Shown: positions 50,702 to 59,479, counted from the first letter of the stretch. The stretch is DNA of 64,000 nucleotides from Azorinus chamasolen (GCA_963576725.1 OY755241.1:80201153-80265152), one strand, 5' to 3'. Notes: generated by a model not told the origin, from the letters alone. Program-made: numbers and translations.

Positions 50702-50785
50702 GTCTATGCAAATAGTATGGATCCTGATGAGATACCAGTTAATTTTGTGTCCCTTTAGGATCCCCACTATTTGACACTGAGAAGA
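50702..50785. mobile_element. Family D-type hairpin relic
   Basis: AGTATGGATCCTGATGAGAT / CCCTTTAGGATCCCCACTAT stem with ACCAGTTAATTTTGTGT loop; no ends. Confidence 0.45.
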
Positions 50786-50822
50786 AAATTAATGGAGAAC
50801 ATCCACTGACATAAGATGTTGT

Positions 50823-51030
50823 TCAGTAAAACCTCTCTATAATGGCCACTAAATTACATCAAGTATTTTGTGTTAAAGGCAGGTGGCTGCTTAAAAGCAA
50901 GGTGAAAGTAAAACAAAACACTCCTACAGGAGCGTTCTGTTTTACTTTCACCTTGCTTTAAGCAGCCACCTGCCCTCAATACCAACTAACACACACAATT
51001 TAGTGGCCATTATAGAGGGGTTTATCTGTA
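50823..51030. mobile_element. Family E palindrome, full length
   Basis: CAGTAAAACCTCTCTATAAT left and TTATAGAGGGGTTTATCTGTA right. The stem extends through almost the whole 208 bp: GGCCACTAAATTACATCAAG pairs with the TGATGTAATTTAGTGGCC-type right side, core AGGTGGCTGCTTAAAAGCAA / TTGCTTTAAGCAGCCACCTG, tip CACTCCTACAGGAGCG. Confidence 0.85.
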
Positions 51031-51055
51031 GCAGATGATAGTGACAAATGATTAG

Positions 51056-51258
51056 CAGAGATACAGATAAAGACCCGTCCTCAAATACTAAAATCATCCT
51101 TTCTCCATCAAACCCTATATTAATTGTTACTAATCTTTTGAATGGTCTCGAAGAGACGCGATTCTAAAGAGTGGTCACGACATAGGGTTTGGTGGAGAAA
51201 TAAAGAAGTTATTCTTGGAAATGTTTTAATTCACACATCTTATCTGGACTTCTGGATT
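51056..51258. mobile_element. Family H palindromic element
   Basis: TTTCTCCATCAAACCCTATA / ACATAGGGTTTGGTGGAGAA arms around GTCTCGAAGAGACG, flanked by CCTCAAATACTAAAATCATC and CACATCTTATCTGGACTTC. It ends about 70 bp before TRPV exon 2. Confidence 0.6.
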
Positions 51259-51326
51259 AGCATCCGAAGAGTTCAGAGTGACAGTCTAGTAATTAATTGT
51301 GGGTGTTTTGATTGATCTTATTTCAG

Positions 51327-51500
51327 ACCGTAAATTCCGTGACACATGCTGGAAGATTGAGGAGCGAGGAACGGTGGGGGAGTCAATCCTGCATCTGTGT
51401 CTTCTCAACTCCTCTGCTATCCATTTCAACCTTGCCAAGAGATTACTGCATCATTTTCCTAAGCTGATCAATGACATCTATCTGTCAGAGGAATATTATG
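51327..51500 (+). CDS. TRPV channel, exon 2 (ankyrin region)
   Basis: Acceptor tgatcttatttcag at 51326, donor ATTATG|GTAAGC at 51500. It encodes residues 122-179 ([31 protein letters not shown]...IYLSEEYY), entering and leaving in phase 1. [28 protein letters not shown] is an ankyrin repeat with the TRPV family pattern G-E-(T/S)-x-L-H. The intron to the next exon is only 255 bp and contains a truncated family A copy and a 22-bp tandem repeat. Confidence 0.88.
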
Positions 51501-51561
51501 GTAAGCAATTCTTTAATTACCCCAAATATTTAGACACTCGCTTTACTCTCTGCACCCCTTT

Positions 51562-51632
51562 GATAATCCTTTCCCTCATATAAACCTGTTTTCACACATC
51601 TGCAAACAGAGTAGACCCAGATCACGATTTTT
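51562..51632 (+). mobile_element. Family A left-end fragment in TRPV intron 2
   Basis: ATAATCCTTTCCCTCATATA AACCTG, ACACATCTGCAAACAGAGTA and GACCCAGATCA, then an abrupt change to CGATTTTTTTTCC. About one hairpin arm is kept. Confidence 0.6.
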
Positions 51633-51691
51633 TTTCCGGACAGATTCAATATGGTCTAACTAAAATTTCAACTAAAATTTTAATATTCATT

Positions 51692-51755
51692 ATATCATTT
51701 TCATGATATACAGTATCATTTTCATGATATACAGTATCATTTTCATTATATACAG
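51692..51755 (+). repeat. 22-bp triplicate ending in the exon 3 acceptor
   Basis: Three units of about 22 bp: TCATTTTCATGATATACAG, TATCATTTTCATGATATACAG and TATCATTTTCATTATATACAG. Each ends in ATACAG. The last ACAG is the acceptor of TRPV exon 3, so the splice acceptor region itself is tandemly repeated. Confidence 0.8.
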
Positions 51756-51945
51756 GTGAGAATGCACTACACATGGCCATTGTGATAGAGGACCCGTCCA
51801 TGGTGAAGTTTCTGCTGGACAAAGGAGCTGACTACCACCAGCGCTGCTGTGGCAACTTCTTCTGCCCTGATGACCAGAAAGACTCGCGCACAGACTGCCT
51901 AGACCATGAATGGGTGGATGTGTGTCAGAAGACCAACTATGAAGG
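51756..51945 (+). CDS. TRPV channel, exon 3 (ankyrin region)
   Basis: Encodes residues 180-242: [30 protein letters not shown] (ankyrin repeat), then [12 protein letters not shown] and [22 protein letters not shown]. The exon enters in phase 1 and leaves two bases (GG) at a GAAGG|GTGTGTG donor. The CCGNF(F/M)CP(D/E)DQK-type insert between ankyrin repeats is, as far as I recall, characteristic of the invertebrate OSM-9/Inactive branch of TRPV, distinct from Nanchung/OCR and vertebrate TRPV1-4. A palindromic element begins 38 bp after the donor. Confidence 0.88.
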
Positions 51946-51983
51946 GTGTGTGATTTTAATCCAAGCAGACCCGTTTGTGCTTT

Positions 51984-52169
51984 GGGCTGTTCCATTTAAA
52001 TGTGTATTGGGGGGCAGGAAAGCACTTTAAAAAACAGCTATGCATGGATGAGTTTCGCTGCAAAAATGGTACTAATTCGTTTGTGCATTAGTAAAAAACT
52101 TCTATGGGTGGGTGGCCGAATTTGAAAGTGCCTTCCTGCACCCCCATACACATTTAAATGGAACAGCCC
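51984..52169. mobile_element. 186-bp MITE with ~48-bp terminal inverted repeats
   Basis: GGGCTGTTCCATTTAAATGT GTATTGGGGGGCAGGAAAGC at the left is matched in reverse at the right (GCACCCCCATACACATTTAA ATGGAACAGCCC) with about five differences. The loop contains CTATGCATGGATGAGTTTCG. No clear target duplication (TTT left, TTA right). Only copy in the window; it sits in TRPV intron 3 directly after exon 3. Confidence 0.75.
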
Positions 52170-52271
52170 TTACTTTTCATGTATACCAAAGTCAGTCAGT
52201 GACATTGTTTCGTTACAAAGTGTAGAAACATATCAGCTGACACATGTAGACTGAATCTTGTCACAGTTTTT

Positions 52272-52402
52272 GTAACCTCTGAGTCTGAGTCTGCGATCAT
52301 CCTCACGCATCTGATTGGTCAGATTCTGAGCAAGCTCAGAATCTGACCAATCAGATGCTTGAGAATGATCTCAGACTCAAGCAAAAAGTTGGATAACCTC
52401 GG
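52272..52402. mobile_element. Family I palindrome
   Basis: TGAGTCTGAGTCTGCGATCA TCCTCACGCATCTGATTGGT CAGATTCTGAG and its inverse CTCAGAATCTGACCAATCAG ATGCTTGAGAATGATCTCAG ACTCA form a long stem with an AGCAAG-type tip. Outer ends AACCTC / GATAACCTCGG. Confidence 0.7.
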
Positions 52403-52465
52403 GGCCAGGTCAACCTTGGCTCCTTCATGAGCAATTTAATCAGGGTCTATACTATTTGCAACTTC

Positions 52466-52640
52466 TTAACCCTTTGCCCGCTAATCATGACCACAGAGTC
52501 ATATGCAAATAGTTTGGATCCGGATGAGATTCTGAGTACTCGCTGTCACATCCATATCCAAGCTGTTTGTCACTCAGACAAACTTTGACCAAATCAGTGA
52601 AGGTTAAATTTTCAAGCAGACGAGAAATCACACATTTTCG
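52466..52640. mobile_element. Family D variant, decayed
   Basis: TTAACCCTTTGCCCGCTAAT left; hairpin TTTGGATCCGGATGAGATTC / GCTGTCACATCCATATCCAA; interior CAAGCAGACGAGAAATCACA. The right end is not clear. Confidence 0.5.
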
Positions 52641-52947
52641 CTGCAGCCAAGGAGGTAAGTGTTATTCAGCCCTTTGAATGTGGGAAAGTAATTGACATTT
52701 ACAAACACTGAAGACACAGATCAGAAGAGGACATTTTTGCAAATGCTTAAAGAATTTATATTTGTGTTAAGCCCTCATTTGGTTATATGTGTTCATTGGT
52801 AAGCAATTAGCAATTGGCCCATCAACATAAGTAAGCAATTGGTAAGCAATTGGCCCATTAGCATTATATAATCTGGCGTTATTTGAGATTTTCACCGTAT
52901 CTGTCTTGAGAAAGTTAAGAAAGTTCATAAAAAATAAAGTGTATTAT

Positions 52948-53140
52948 TTAACTCTTTGCACGCTAGCGGCGAAACTGTGATTACCTATGCAAACAGCTTG
53001 GATCAAGATGGATCATCAGGATCCAAACTGTTTGTCATCTTGACCATATTTTTGGAAAAAATGAGATAAAGTTTATTTTAAGAAGTGAAGCAGACGACCA
53101 TTGTTGCAGACGAAAAATTACTTAGCGTGGAAAGAGTTAA
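52948..53140 (-). mobile_element. Family D hairpin MITE, full length
   Basis: TTAACTCTTTGCACGCTAGC left and TTAGCGTGGAAAGAGTTAA right, TTAA at both ends. The hairpin has lost most of its inner stem (TTGGATCAAGATGGATCATCAGGATCC). Confidence 0.88.
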
Positions 53141-53246
53141 TATGACACCACAGACATGCATTGTGGGGGATGAGGAGTAATTTGTGTTACATCATGTTTA
53201 AACTTTTCACTACCATTTGTGGAAAGTGGGAGGGGGAGGGGGCGGA

Positions 53247-53490
53247 ACCATTTCCCTGTTCATTATTCGTGTAAACAGTTAAAAGTTATGACAGCATGAA
53301 TATTTTTTAACTTAAGTTTTATAATGTCAAGGAAATATTTTGTTTTCGACAAAAACTGTAGAATCACATCTGTATCGTGTCAAAGGCAAACAGAGCAGAA
53401 CCTGATCAGATGGCTCCTATAGGAGCTATCACATCTAGGTCTTCTCTGTTTGCATGTGCGTGAAAATACGCTTGTATGAAGGAAAGGGTC
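53247..53490 (-). mobile_element. Family A2 hairpin MITE
   Basis: CATTTCCCTGTTCATTATTC left, hairpin AGAACCTGATCAGATGGCTC / GAGCTATCACATCTAGGTCT near 53396-53450, right end GAAGGAAAGGGTCAA. Confidence 0.75.
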
Positions 53491-53543
53491 AAAGAACACA
53501 TTATAAATTCTCTTTGCACAAAACAAAGGAAAAATCTTACCAG

Positions 53544-53586
53544 GTGTAACAGGCCATTTCTTCTCCGGCCCATTTCTTCCCCGGGG
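53544..53586. repeat. Small fragment of the 63-bp satellite boundary
   Basis: GGTGTAACAGGCCATTTCTT CTCCGGCCCATTTCTTCCCC GGGG matches the GTGTAACAGGCC boundary and the GGCCATTTCTTCCCC unit of the big array, 6 kb away. It is followed directly by ATAGGAGCCTTCTGATCTGG of a family A2 hairpin at 53587-53662. Confidence 0.7.
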
Positions 53587-53745
53587 ATAGGAGCCTTCTG
53601 ATCTGGGTCTGCTCTGTTTGCAAATGTATGAAACGGCAGTTATATATAAAAGAAAAGGTTAAGACTGACGTGTTGATAATTATTTTCGAGACATGTATAG
53701 ATGTCCTTGTGTGCAGGTATTTGTATTGTTTTTACCGTTTTGCAG

Positions 53746-53899
53746 ACATGTGTACTTTGGGGAATACCCACTCACGTTTGCAGCATGTCTTGGGCAGGAA
53801 GAATGTGTAAGACTGCTGATAGCCAAGGGAGCTGATCCAAACCTGCAAGATAGCAATGGCAACACAGTTATGCACATGCTGGTTATCCTGGACAAAAAG
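53746..53899 (+). CDS. TRPV channel, exon 4 (ankyrin region)
   Basis: Acceptor ttttaccgttttgcag at 53745, donor AAAAAG|GTAAAT. Its first A completes Gly243 with the GG of exon 3; it encodes residues 243-294: [51 protein letters not shown], ending in phase 0. YFGEYPL(S/T)FAACLGQEE and NGNTVxHMLV are hallmark TRPV ankyrin-repeat sequences shared by invertebrate and vertebrate members. The remaining ankyrin repeats, six transmembrane segments and pore are not in the window: no further exon is recognisable in the 10.1 kb that follow, so intron 4 exceeds 10 kb. Confidence 0.9.
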
Positions 53900-53914
53900 G
53901 TAAATATAACTAAG

Positions 53915-54124
53915 TACACAGTGAAACCACTTCATACCAGAATTCTAACAGAGAAGAATTTGGATACTTTTAGGCAGGCGGCTGCTTAATGCAGGGTGAA
54001 AGTCATGCAGAAAGCTCCTAGAGGAGCTTTCTGCATGACTTTCACCCTGCATTAAGCTGCCACATGTCTCAAAGACAGATATTTATACAAATTGGAACAT
54101 CAAGCTTAGAGGGGTTTTACTGTA
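53915..54124. mobile_element. Family E palindrome 16 bp after TRPV exon 4
   Basis: TACACAGTGAAACCACTTCA left, TTAGAGGGGTTTTACTGTA right. Core TGCTTAATGCAGGGTGAAAG / CTTTCACCCTGCATTAAGCT perfect, tip AAGCTCCTAGAGGAGCTTT. Confidence 0.82.
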
Positions 54125-54575
54125 TCTCGTGAATATTCATGTAGGAAAAATTTACTATGAATGTTATTAACTGAATTTTTATAATGCCATATTAATAAGT
54201 ATTTTTTTAACATGGCAGTAACTGTAGAATAAGAGCTGTATACAGAGCAGACCCTGATAGGCTATTTTTAGACCAATTCTCTTTGAATAAATCTACCAAA
54301 AAGGAGCATTTATTGAAAGGAAAATTTTAATATTGTGTAGTATTGGAACCATTGTGATAAATAGAGCATTTGCAAATGCTCTATTTATCACAAATGTTTC
54401 AAGAAGTGACTATTACAGAAGTGTACGAAGGGAATTTTTTGCTTAGACAAAAACGTTAGGATCAGATATGTATGATTCCGTAAGCAAACAGAGCAGACCC
54501 AGATCAGACTGCTTATACAGGAACTATCTGATCTGGGTCTACTCTGTATGCAAAGGTGTGGAAATGCATTCATGT
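54125..54575. mobile_element. Interleaved A2 and B copies
   Basis: A minus-oriented A2 copy (TGAATATTCATGTAGGAAAA ... ACAGAGCAGACCCTGAT) breaks at ~54258 into a minus-oriented B (GGCTATTTTTAGACC, hairpin with shortened tip GCATTTGCAAATGC near 54378, ...GAAGGGA at ~54432). A second A2 (AGACAAAAACGTTAGGATCA, hairpin CCCAGATCAGACTGCTTATA / ACTATCTGATCTGGGTCTAC) follows. Confidence 0.6.
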
Positions 54576-54592
54576 TAGCAAACCTTTGCATG

Positions 54593-55042
54593 TTAACACC
54601 TTTGCAAACAGAGTAGACTTGAGTTAACCCTTTCCCTCATGTAAACATGTTTTCACGCATTTGCAAACAGAGTAGACTCAGATCAGACGGCTGATCTCTG
54701 TTTGCTAGTGGAATTTCAAAGATCTGTTTCTTTACTTTCTAAAATGGCTACAATATTCCATGAAAATTCAGTAGGACTGTATTGAAATGTTGAATAAACA
54801 TAAAACAGGGAAAGGGTTAACCCTTCTCTTGCTGAATTTTAAAATACATTTCTCCTTCTTTACCCATGCCCTGTTGTATAATTACATATATCTGCACTGT
54901 GTACAAGTATTTCTCTGCGCAATCACTGCTGTGGAGTACACTGGTTGCACAATCAACTTGTAAATAGTGCAGGAGCTGTCTCATCTGGGTCTTCACTATT
55001 TACAGGTAGGTATATTGACGTGAATAGCAAGCGAATGGTTAA
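54593..55042. repeat. First unit of a tandem [A + C] duplication
   Basis: TTAACACCTTTGCAAACAGA GTAGAC, a nested family A copy (54622-54820, with the hairpin tip collapsed to GATCAGACGGCTGATCTC) and a family C copy (54817-55042, TTAACCCTTCTCTTGCTGAA to GCAAGCGAATGGTTAA, with one hairpin arm deleted). Confidence 0.75.
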
Positions 55043-55484
55043 CACCTTTGCAAGCAGAGTAGATATGTAAACGTGTTTTCACGCATTTGCAAACAAAGTA
55101 TACTCAGATCAGACGGCTGATCAGGGTCTGCTCTGTTTGCTAGTGGAATTTCAAAGATCTGTTTCTTTACTTTCTAAAATGGCTACAATATTCCATGAAT
55201 AATCAGTAGGACTGTTTTGAAATGTTGAACAAACATAAAACAGGGAAAGGGTTAACCCTTCTCTTGCTGAATTTTAAACACATTTGCCCTGTTGTATAAT
55301 TACATATATCTGCACTGTGTACAAATATTTCTCTGCGCAATCACTGCTGCTGAGTACGCTGGTTGCACTATCAACTTGTAAATAGTGCAGACCCGGATGA
55401 GACAGCCCCTGCAGGAGCTGCCTCATCTGGGTCTTCACTATTTACAGGTAGGTATATTGATGCGAATAGCAAGCGAAAAGTGAA
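55039..55484. repeat. Second unit of the tandem [A + C] duplication
   Basis: The same order again: TTAACACCTTTGCAAGCAGA, family A with the same collapsed tip (GATCAGACGGCTGATCAGGG) to TTAA 55252-55255, and family C (55252-55484) ending GCAAGCGAAAAGTGAA. The shared rare deletion in A shows that the block was duplicated after both elements were in place. Confidence 0.75.
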
Positions 55485-55524
55485 CTTGTTTTTTTTTATT
55501 CAAACTGGCTTACTTTTGACAACT

Positions 55525-55615
55525 GTAGGAGCTGTCTGATCAGGGTCTGCTCTGTTTACTTATGGAATAGTATAAATCTGAATCAACATTTTCTGTCATG
55601 GATAAAAAGACTCCT
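55525..55615 (+). mobile_element. Family A2 fragment
   Basis: ACTGTAGGAGCTGTCTGATC AGGGTCTGCTCTGTTTACTT ATGG and the A2 interior up to AAAGACTCCTATG; the first arm and left end are missing. Confidence 0.55.
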
Positions 55616-55617
55616 AT

Positions 55618-56066
55618 GCTACTACACCTATACGGGCATACACCTCTATACCACTTCACCACCACTACACCTCCACTATAACACTACACCACCGCTATAC
55701 CAATACACCACCATTATACCAATACACCACCACTATACCACTTCACCACCACTACAACACTACACCCATTAAGGCATACACCACGACACCACCACTATAC
55801 CACTACACCCATACAGGCATACACCACTACACCACCACTACACCCATACAGGCATACACCACTATAACACCAATACACCACTACACCCATACAGGCATAC
55901 ACCACTATAACACCACTACACCAATACATCCATACAGGCATACACCACCACTACACCAATACACCCATATGGGCATACACCACCACTACACCAGCACCCA
56001 TACAGGCATACACCACTACACCACCACTACACCACCACTACACCCATACGGGCATACACCATTATA
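55618..56066. repeat. CACCACTA-based minisatellite
   Basis: ACACCACTATACC / CACCACTACACC units mixed with a longer CCCATACAGGCATACACCAC TA block that recurs about every 30-50 bp. No coding potential. Confidence 0.9.
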
Positions 56067-56226
56067 AAAATCAGTGAATAGATATTCATAGTTATTATTG
56101 ATTGCATGTATATTTATCAGGCAAAATATTAAAAAGTGTCCTGCTATTTGAAATCTATCTTTGCAAGTATTTTAGAAAATCAGTCTGGGCATGTAGTTTG
56201 GAACCAGATCAGATCAGCTGCCTTAT

Positions 56227-56695
56227 TTAACCTTTTACTCCATGAATATTGATGAAACAAGTAATGTATGTACAGTAAAACCTCTCTATAAAGACCACTA
56301 AATTGTGTTAATTAGTTGGTGTTTTAGGCAGGTGGTTGCTGAAAGAAAGAGGAAAGTAAAACAGAACGTTCTGTTTTAGTTTCACCTTGCTTTAAGCATC
56401 CACCTGCTTTTAACACAAAATATTTGATGTAATTTAGTGGTTGTTATACTGTATGAATATTAATTAGCTTAATGAATATTAATGAATATTAATTAGATTA
56501 ATGAATATTAATTAGATTAATATTTACTACAGCATAAGGACAAGAACAAATTTGATCCCTGCAGAAACTGTAGAATTAGATAATATATTATTCCAAAAGC
56601 AAATAGAGTAGACCCTGATCAGATGGCTCCTATAGGAGCCGTCTGATCTGGGTCTACTCTGTTTGCAAAGGCATAGTTATGGAGTAAAGGTTTAA
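56227..56695 (-). mobile_element. Family A2 MITE split by a family E insertion
   Basis: TTAACCTTTTACTCCATGAA ... AAGTAATG, then E at 56271-56453, then TGAATATTAATTAG (repeated 3-4 times), GCAGAAACTGTAGAATTAGA, hairpin GACCCTGATCAGATGGCTCC / GGAGCCGTCTGATCTGGGTC near 56612-56662 and GGAGTAAAGGTTTAA. Confidence 0.8.
56271..56453. mobile_element. Family E palindrome nested in A2
   Basis: TACAGTAAAACCTCTCTATA left; the right end is shortened to GTTGTTATACTGTA. Core AGGCAGGTGGTTGCT / AGCATCCACCTGCTT; the tip AGAACGTTCT has lost the CTCC...GGAG part. Confidence 0.78.
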
Positions 56696-57399
56696 ACTGT
56701 TGTATCTGATCAGGTTCCAGACTGTGTGCGGCCCATATGAGCCTTGTCCGATTTGCTGACTTGCGCCGCAGACAGTGTAGAACCCGATCCCGAATAAAAA
56801 GCTCTGACTGATCTGGTTGTACACTGTTTGCAAAGGTTAAACAGTTTTTATTTTCATCTAATGGGGCTAATATTATTACTCCAAGTCTCGGCATAGGCAG
56901 CTTTGAATTTGTAAGGAAAATTGCTGCTCAAAGAATTTATTTCGGAAAGGAGTCATTGTGCGGAATTTACAATTCTGAGGTTGTCATAGATAACAATTAA
57001 GTTTTGGGTGAATCTGCAATGATCTTAGCAAACAATTTATAACCAGATGAGACCTGTCTTAGTTTAACTTACATGCATATGTCTGAAATTTGTGTTGCTT
57101 TGTATGCTGTTTTTATAATTATAGAGACAAGAAGGCTGATCTTAAGTATTGATCTAGTCATTTTGATTTGCTACCCTTCTCTTATAAGTTTGAGAAGAAA
57201 ACTCTTGATAGTATTTCAATAGTTTCTAAACTATTGCAATAGTATCGTGATAGTATTTTGACTATTGCAATACTATCGTGATAGTCATTTAAACCTCAAT
57301 AGTTTATTACTTGTATGCAAAGAATTATGTTCCAGGACAAGATTGTTTTAACCTATATTATACTGAAGAAAGTATTGTTGAATTTATATTGTTTTCAAT
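56696..57399. other. Intronic DNA with a decayed hairpin and short ATTGC repeats
   Basis: A relic hairpin at 56700-56840 (TATCTGATCAGGTTCCAGAC ... CTGACTGATCTGGTTGTACA). At 57205-57295 CTATTGCAATAGTATCGTGATAGT is repeated and partly inverted. No exon recognised. Confidence 0.45.
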
Positions 57400-57654
57400 T
57401 TAACCCCTTCCTTCAAATTCATATTAATATGTTTTCAGGCATTAGCAAACAGAGCAGACCCAGATGAGATGGCTCTTGTCTAGGAGCCATCTCATCAGGG
57501 TCTTCTCTGTTTGCTGGTGGAATTTGAAAGATCTGTTTCTTTCTAAACTGGCTAAAATATTCAACCTTGTCATATTTCATTATTAACAATTTTGTACATG
57601 AATACTCAGTAGGTACTGAAATTTGGAATAACCATAGAACAGGGAAAGGGATAA
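57400..57654 (+). mobile_element. Family A hairpin MITE, full length
   Basis: TTAACCCCTTCCTTCAAATT left, GGGAAAGGGATAA right. Hairpin GACCCAGATGAGATGGCTCT / AGGAGCCATCTCATCAGGGT; both arms carry GATGAGA/TCTCATC instead of GATCAGA/TCTGATC, so pairing is kept although the sequence changed. Confidence 0.88.
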
Positions 57655-57767
57655 ATTATAGAAACTTTGATTTATGTATGTCAAACTTTATGAAAAAAAC
57701 AAATTACTGTATTTATTCTGAATATTAGGATATCCATTCTTCCCTCTCCATCATTTTGAGACGTTCA

Positions 57768-58018
57768 TTAACCCTTTCCTTAATATTTATACATGAAATG
57801 GTCACTTTATGGATATTAGTCAACCTTAATTTTTGTAGTGTAAAATTTTCAAGGAAAGTTACTGTTTTGACAAAAACTGTAGGTTCAGATCTTAGTAAAA
57901 ATATAATTTCATAAGCAAACAGAGCAGACCCTGACAAGACGTCTCCTACAGGAGCCATCTGATCTGGTTCTACTCTGGTTGCAATAGGCATGAAAAAGCG
58001 TTTATTAGAGCAACAGTT
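57768..58018 (-). mobile_element. Family A2 hairpin MITE
   Basis: TTAACCCTTTCCTTAATATT left, hairpin GACCCTGACAAGACGTCTCC / GGAGCCATCTGATCTGGTTC near 57923-57978. The right end is degraded (TTTATTAGAGCAACAG). Confidence 0.78.
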
Positions 58019-58203
58019 GAAGGTACATTCTCAAATACTAAAATCGTCCTTTCTCCATCAAATCCTATGTTGTGACATGTGACTTATTGAAATTGTCTCT
58101 TCGAGATGATTCTATAGAGTACATGATCACAACATAGGATGTGGTGGAGAAACAAAGAACTTGAAATTATTTTAATTTATGCATCTTATCTGGACCTAAG
58201 GTT
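58018..58203. mobile_element. Family H palindromic element
   Basis: TTTCTCCATCAAATCCTATG TTGTGAC / ATCACAACATAGGATGTGGT GGAGAA arms around CTCTTCGAGATG; flanks CTCAAATACTAAAATCGTCC and GCATCTTATCTGGACC. Confidence 0.6.
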
Positions 58204-58240
58204 TATATGAAGGAAAGAGCTCATTCTGTTCTGTACCATT

Positions 58241-58421
58241 TTGACCCTTTCTTTCATATAAACATGTTTTCACACATTTGCAAACAGAGTAGACCCAGAT
58301 CAGACGGCTCCTATAGTAGCTGTCTGACCAGGGTCTGCTCTGTTTGCTAATAAAATTTGAAATATCTGTTTCAGTAGGTATTGAAATATAGAAAAAAAAC
58401 TCGGAACAGGGAAAGGATTAA
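58241..58421 (+). mobile_element. Family A MITE with interior deletion
   Basis: TTGACCCTTTCTTTCATATA left, hairpin GACCCAGATCAGACGGCTCC / GTAGCTGTCTGACCAGGGTC near 58288-58345; about 70 bp of the right interior is missing before GGGAAAGGATTAA. Confidence 0.82.
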
Positions 58422-58439
58422 AAATGCAATAATGGAGTA

Positions 58440-58510
58440 GCAAATTATGTTGACTCCAATCAAACCTCTCCGTCAGGAGCTACTTGATCTTGGTCAACAC
58501 TATTTGCGTA
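58440..58510. mobile_element. Family K hairpin relic
   Basis: GTTGACTCCAATCAAACCTC / AGCTACTTGATCTTGGTCAA weak stem followed by CACTATTTGCG. Confidence 0.35.
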
Positions 58511-58590
58511 AGTTTGTCTGGCTGAACATCTAGGATAAGTATGGTAAACTTATGTCACTGGTACAGTACAAGAAGCAGTTTGGATTCTCA

Positions 58591-58885
58591 TTAGCCCTTT
58601 CTTTCATATGAACACATTTCCACGCATTTGAAAACGGAGTAGACCCAGATCAGACGGCTCCTATAGGAGCAGTCTGGTCAGGGGCTGCTCTGTTTTCTTT
58701 TGACATGATAATTATAGATCTGATTCTACAGTTTTTGTCAAAGCAAAGAATTTCATTGAAAAGTTTACATTATAAAACTTCAGCTACTGAATATTCATAA
58801 TATTGTCATTTCTTACATGAATATTGAACAGCAAACAGGTTAATAATAACAGGGAACAGGTTAATAATAACAGGGAACAGGTTAA
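58591..58885 (+). mobile_element. Family A2 MITE with triplicated end
   Basis: TTAGCCCTTTCTTTCATATG left, hairpin GACCCAGATCAGACGGCTCC / GGAGCAGTCTGGTCAGGGGC near 58630-58690. The right end AACAGGGAACAGGTTAATAAT is repeated three times (58828-58885), so the element's terminus has been tandemly copied. Confidence 0.72.
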
Positions 58886-58955
58886 GAATCTTTGTCCAAA
58901 CTGTTCGCAAAGACTTAAAGCATGAATTTTGCCTTCAGCTTGCTAGAAATTCATA

Positions 58956-59066
58956 TTAACCCTTTGAGTGCTGATGATTCAAAGTAGAATGGCCCATCAA
59001 TGAGCGCTCTTGATCTGGGTCTACTCTGTTTTACATGTTACTTGCTTATTGCATTAAAAGGGTTAA
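58956..59066. mobile_element. Family L MITE, short
   Basis: TTAACCCTTTGAGTGCTGAT left and GCATTAAAAGGGTTAA right, TTAA at both ends, with one hairpin arm left (GCTCTTGATCTGGGTCTACT). Confidence 0.65.
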
Positions 59067-59129
59067 ACGCTTTTATATCTTATTTCAGTCCATGCAGTTT
59101 ATGTCATACATGTACTTAGTTAGCACTGT

Positions 59130-59479
59130 TACAGTGAACCCTTGCGACAACTGAGATGTTTGTTTCCACTGACATTGTGCTGGTATAACGAGATTGCCGT
59201 TATAACGAGTTTACTTATGAAAAGAACCATTTGGCTAGTTTAAAACTAGTACCAACAGGTGATCACTTAATGCAGAACGCAAGAAGTGCAAAAAGCTCCC
59301 TTAGGGAGCTTTTTGCACTTCTTGCATTCTGCATTAAGCAATCACCTGTGCTATTGGCATTGTACCAATTTATTAAGTGGTTGTTTCAAAGAATTAATGG
59401 TTATTTATTTTCAATGCATACTGCCGGTATAACGAGGGTGCCATTGTAATGAATGCCGGTATAACGAGGGTTCACTGTA
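59130..59479. mobile_element. 350-bp family E relative with TATAACGAG ends
   Basis: TACAGTGAACCCTTGCGACA left, ATAACGAGGGTTCACTGTA right, TA at both ends. Interior GGTATAACGAGATTGCCGTT / TGCCGGTATAACGAGGGTGC and a very strong core hairpin CAGGTGATCACTTAATGCAG / CTGCATTAAGCAATCACCTG with tip AAAGCTCCCTTAGGGAGCTTT. CAGTnnAACC ends with TATAACG are typical of pogo/Tigger MITEs. Confidence 0.82.

Noticed and set aside
51690..51995. 101-codon minus-strand frame over TRPV exon 3
   Set aside because: Shadow of the plus-strand exon, which has phase-consistent splice sites and clear homology.
56700..56890. 91-codon minus-strand frame at 56619-56894
   Set aside because: Translation of two hairpin relics (VEPDQ/VDPDQTAPIGA pattern), not a gene.
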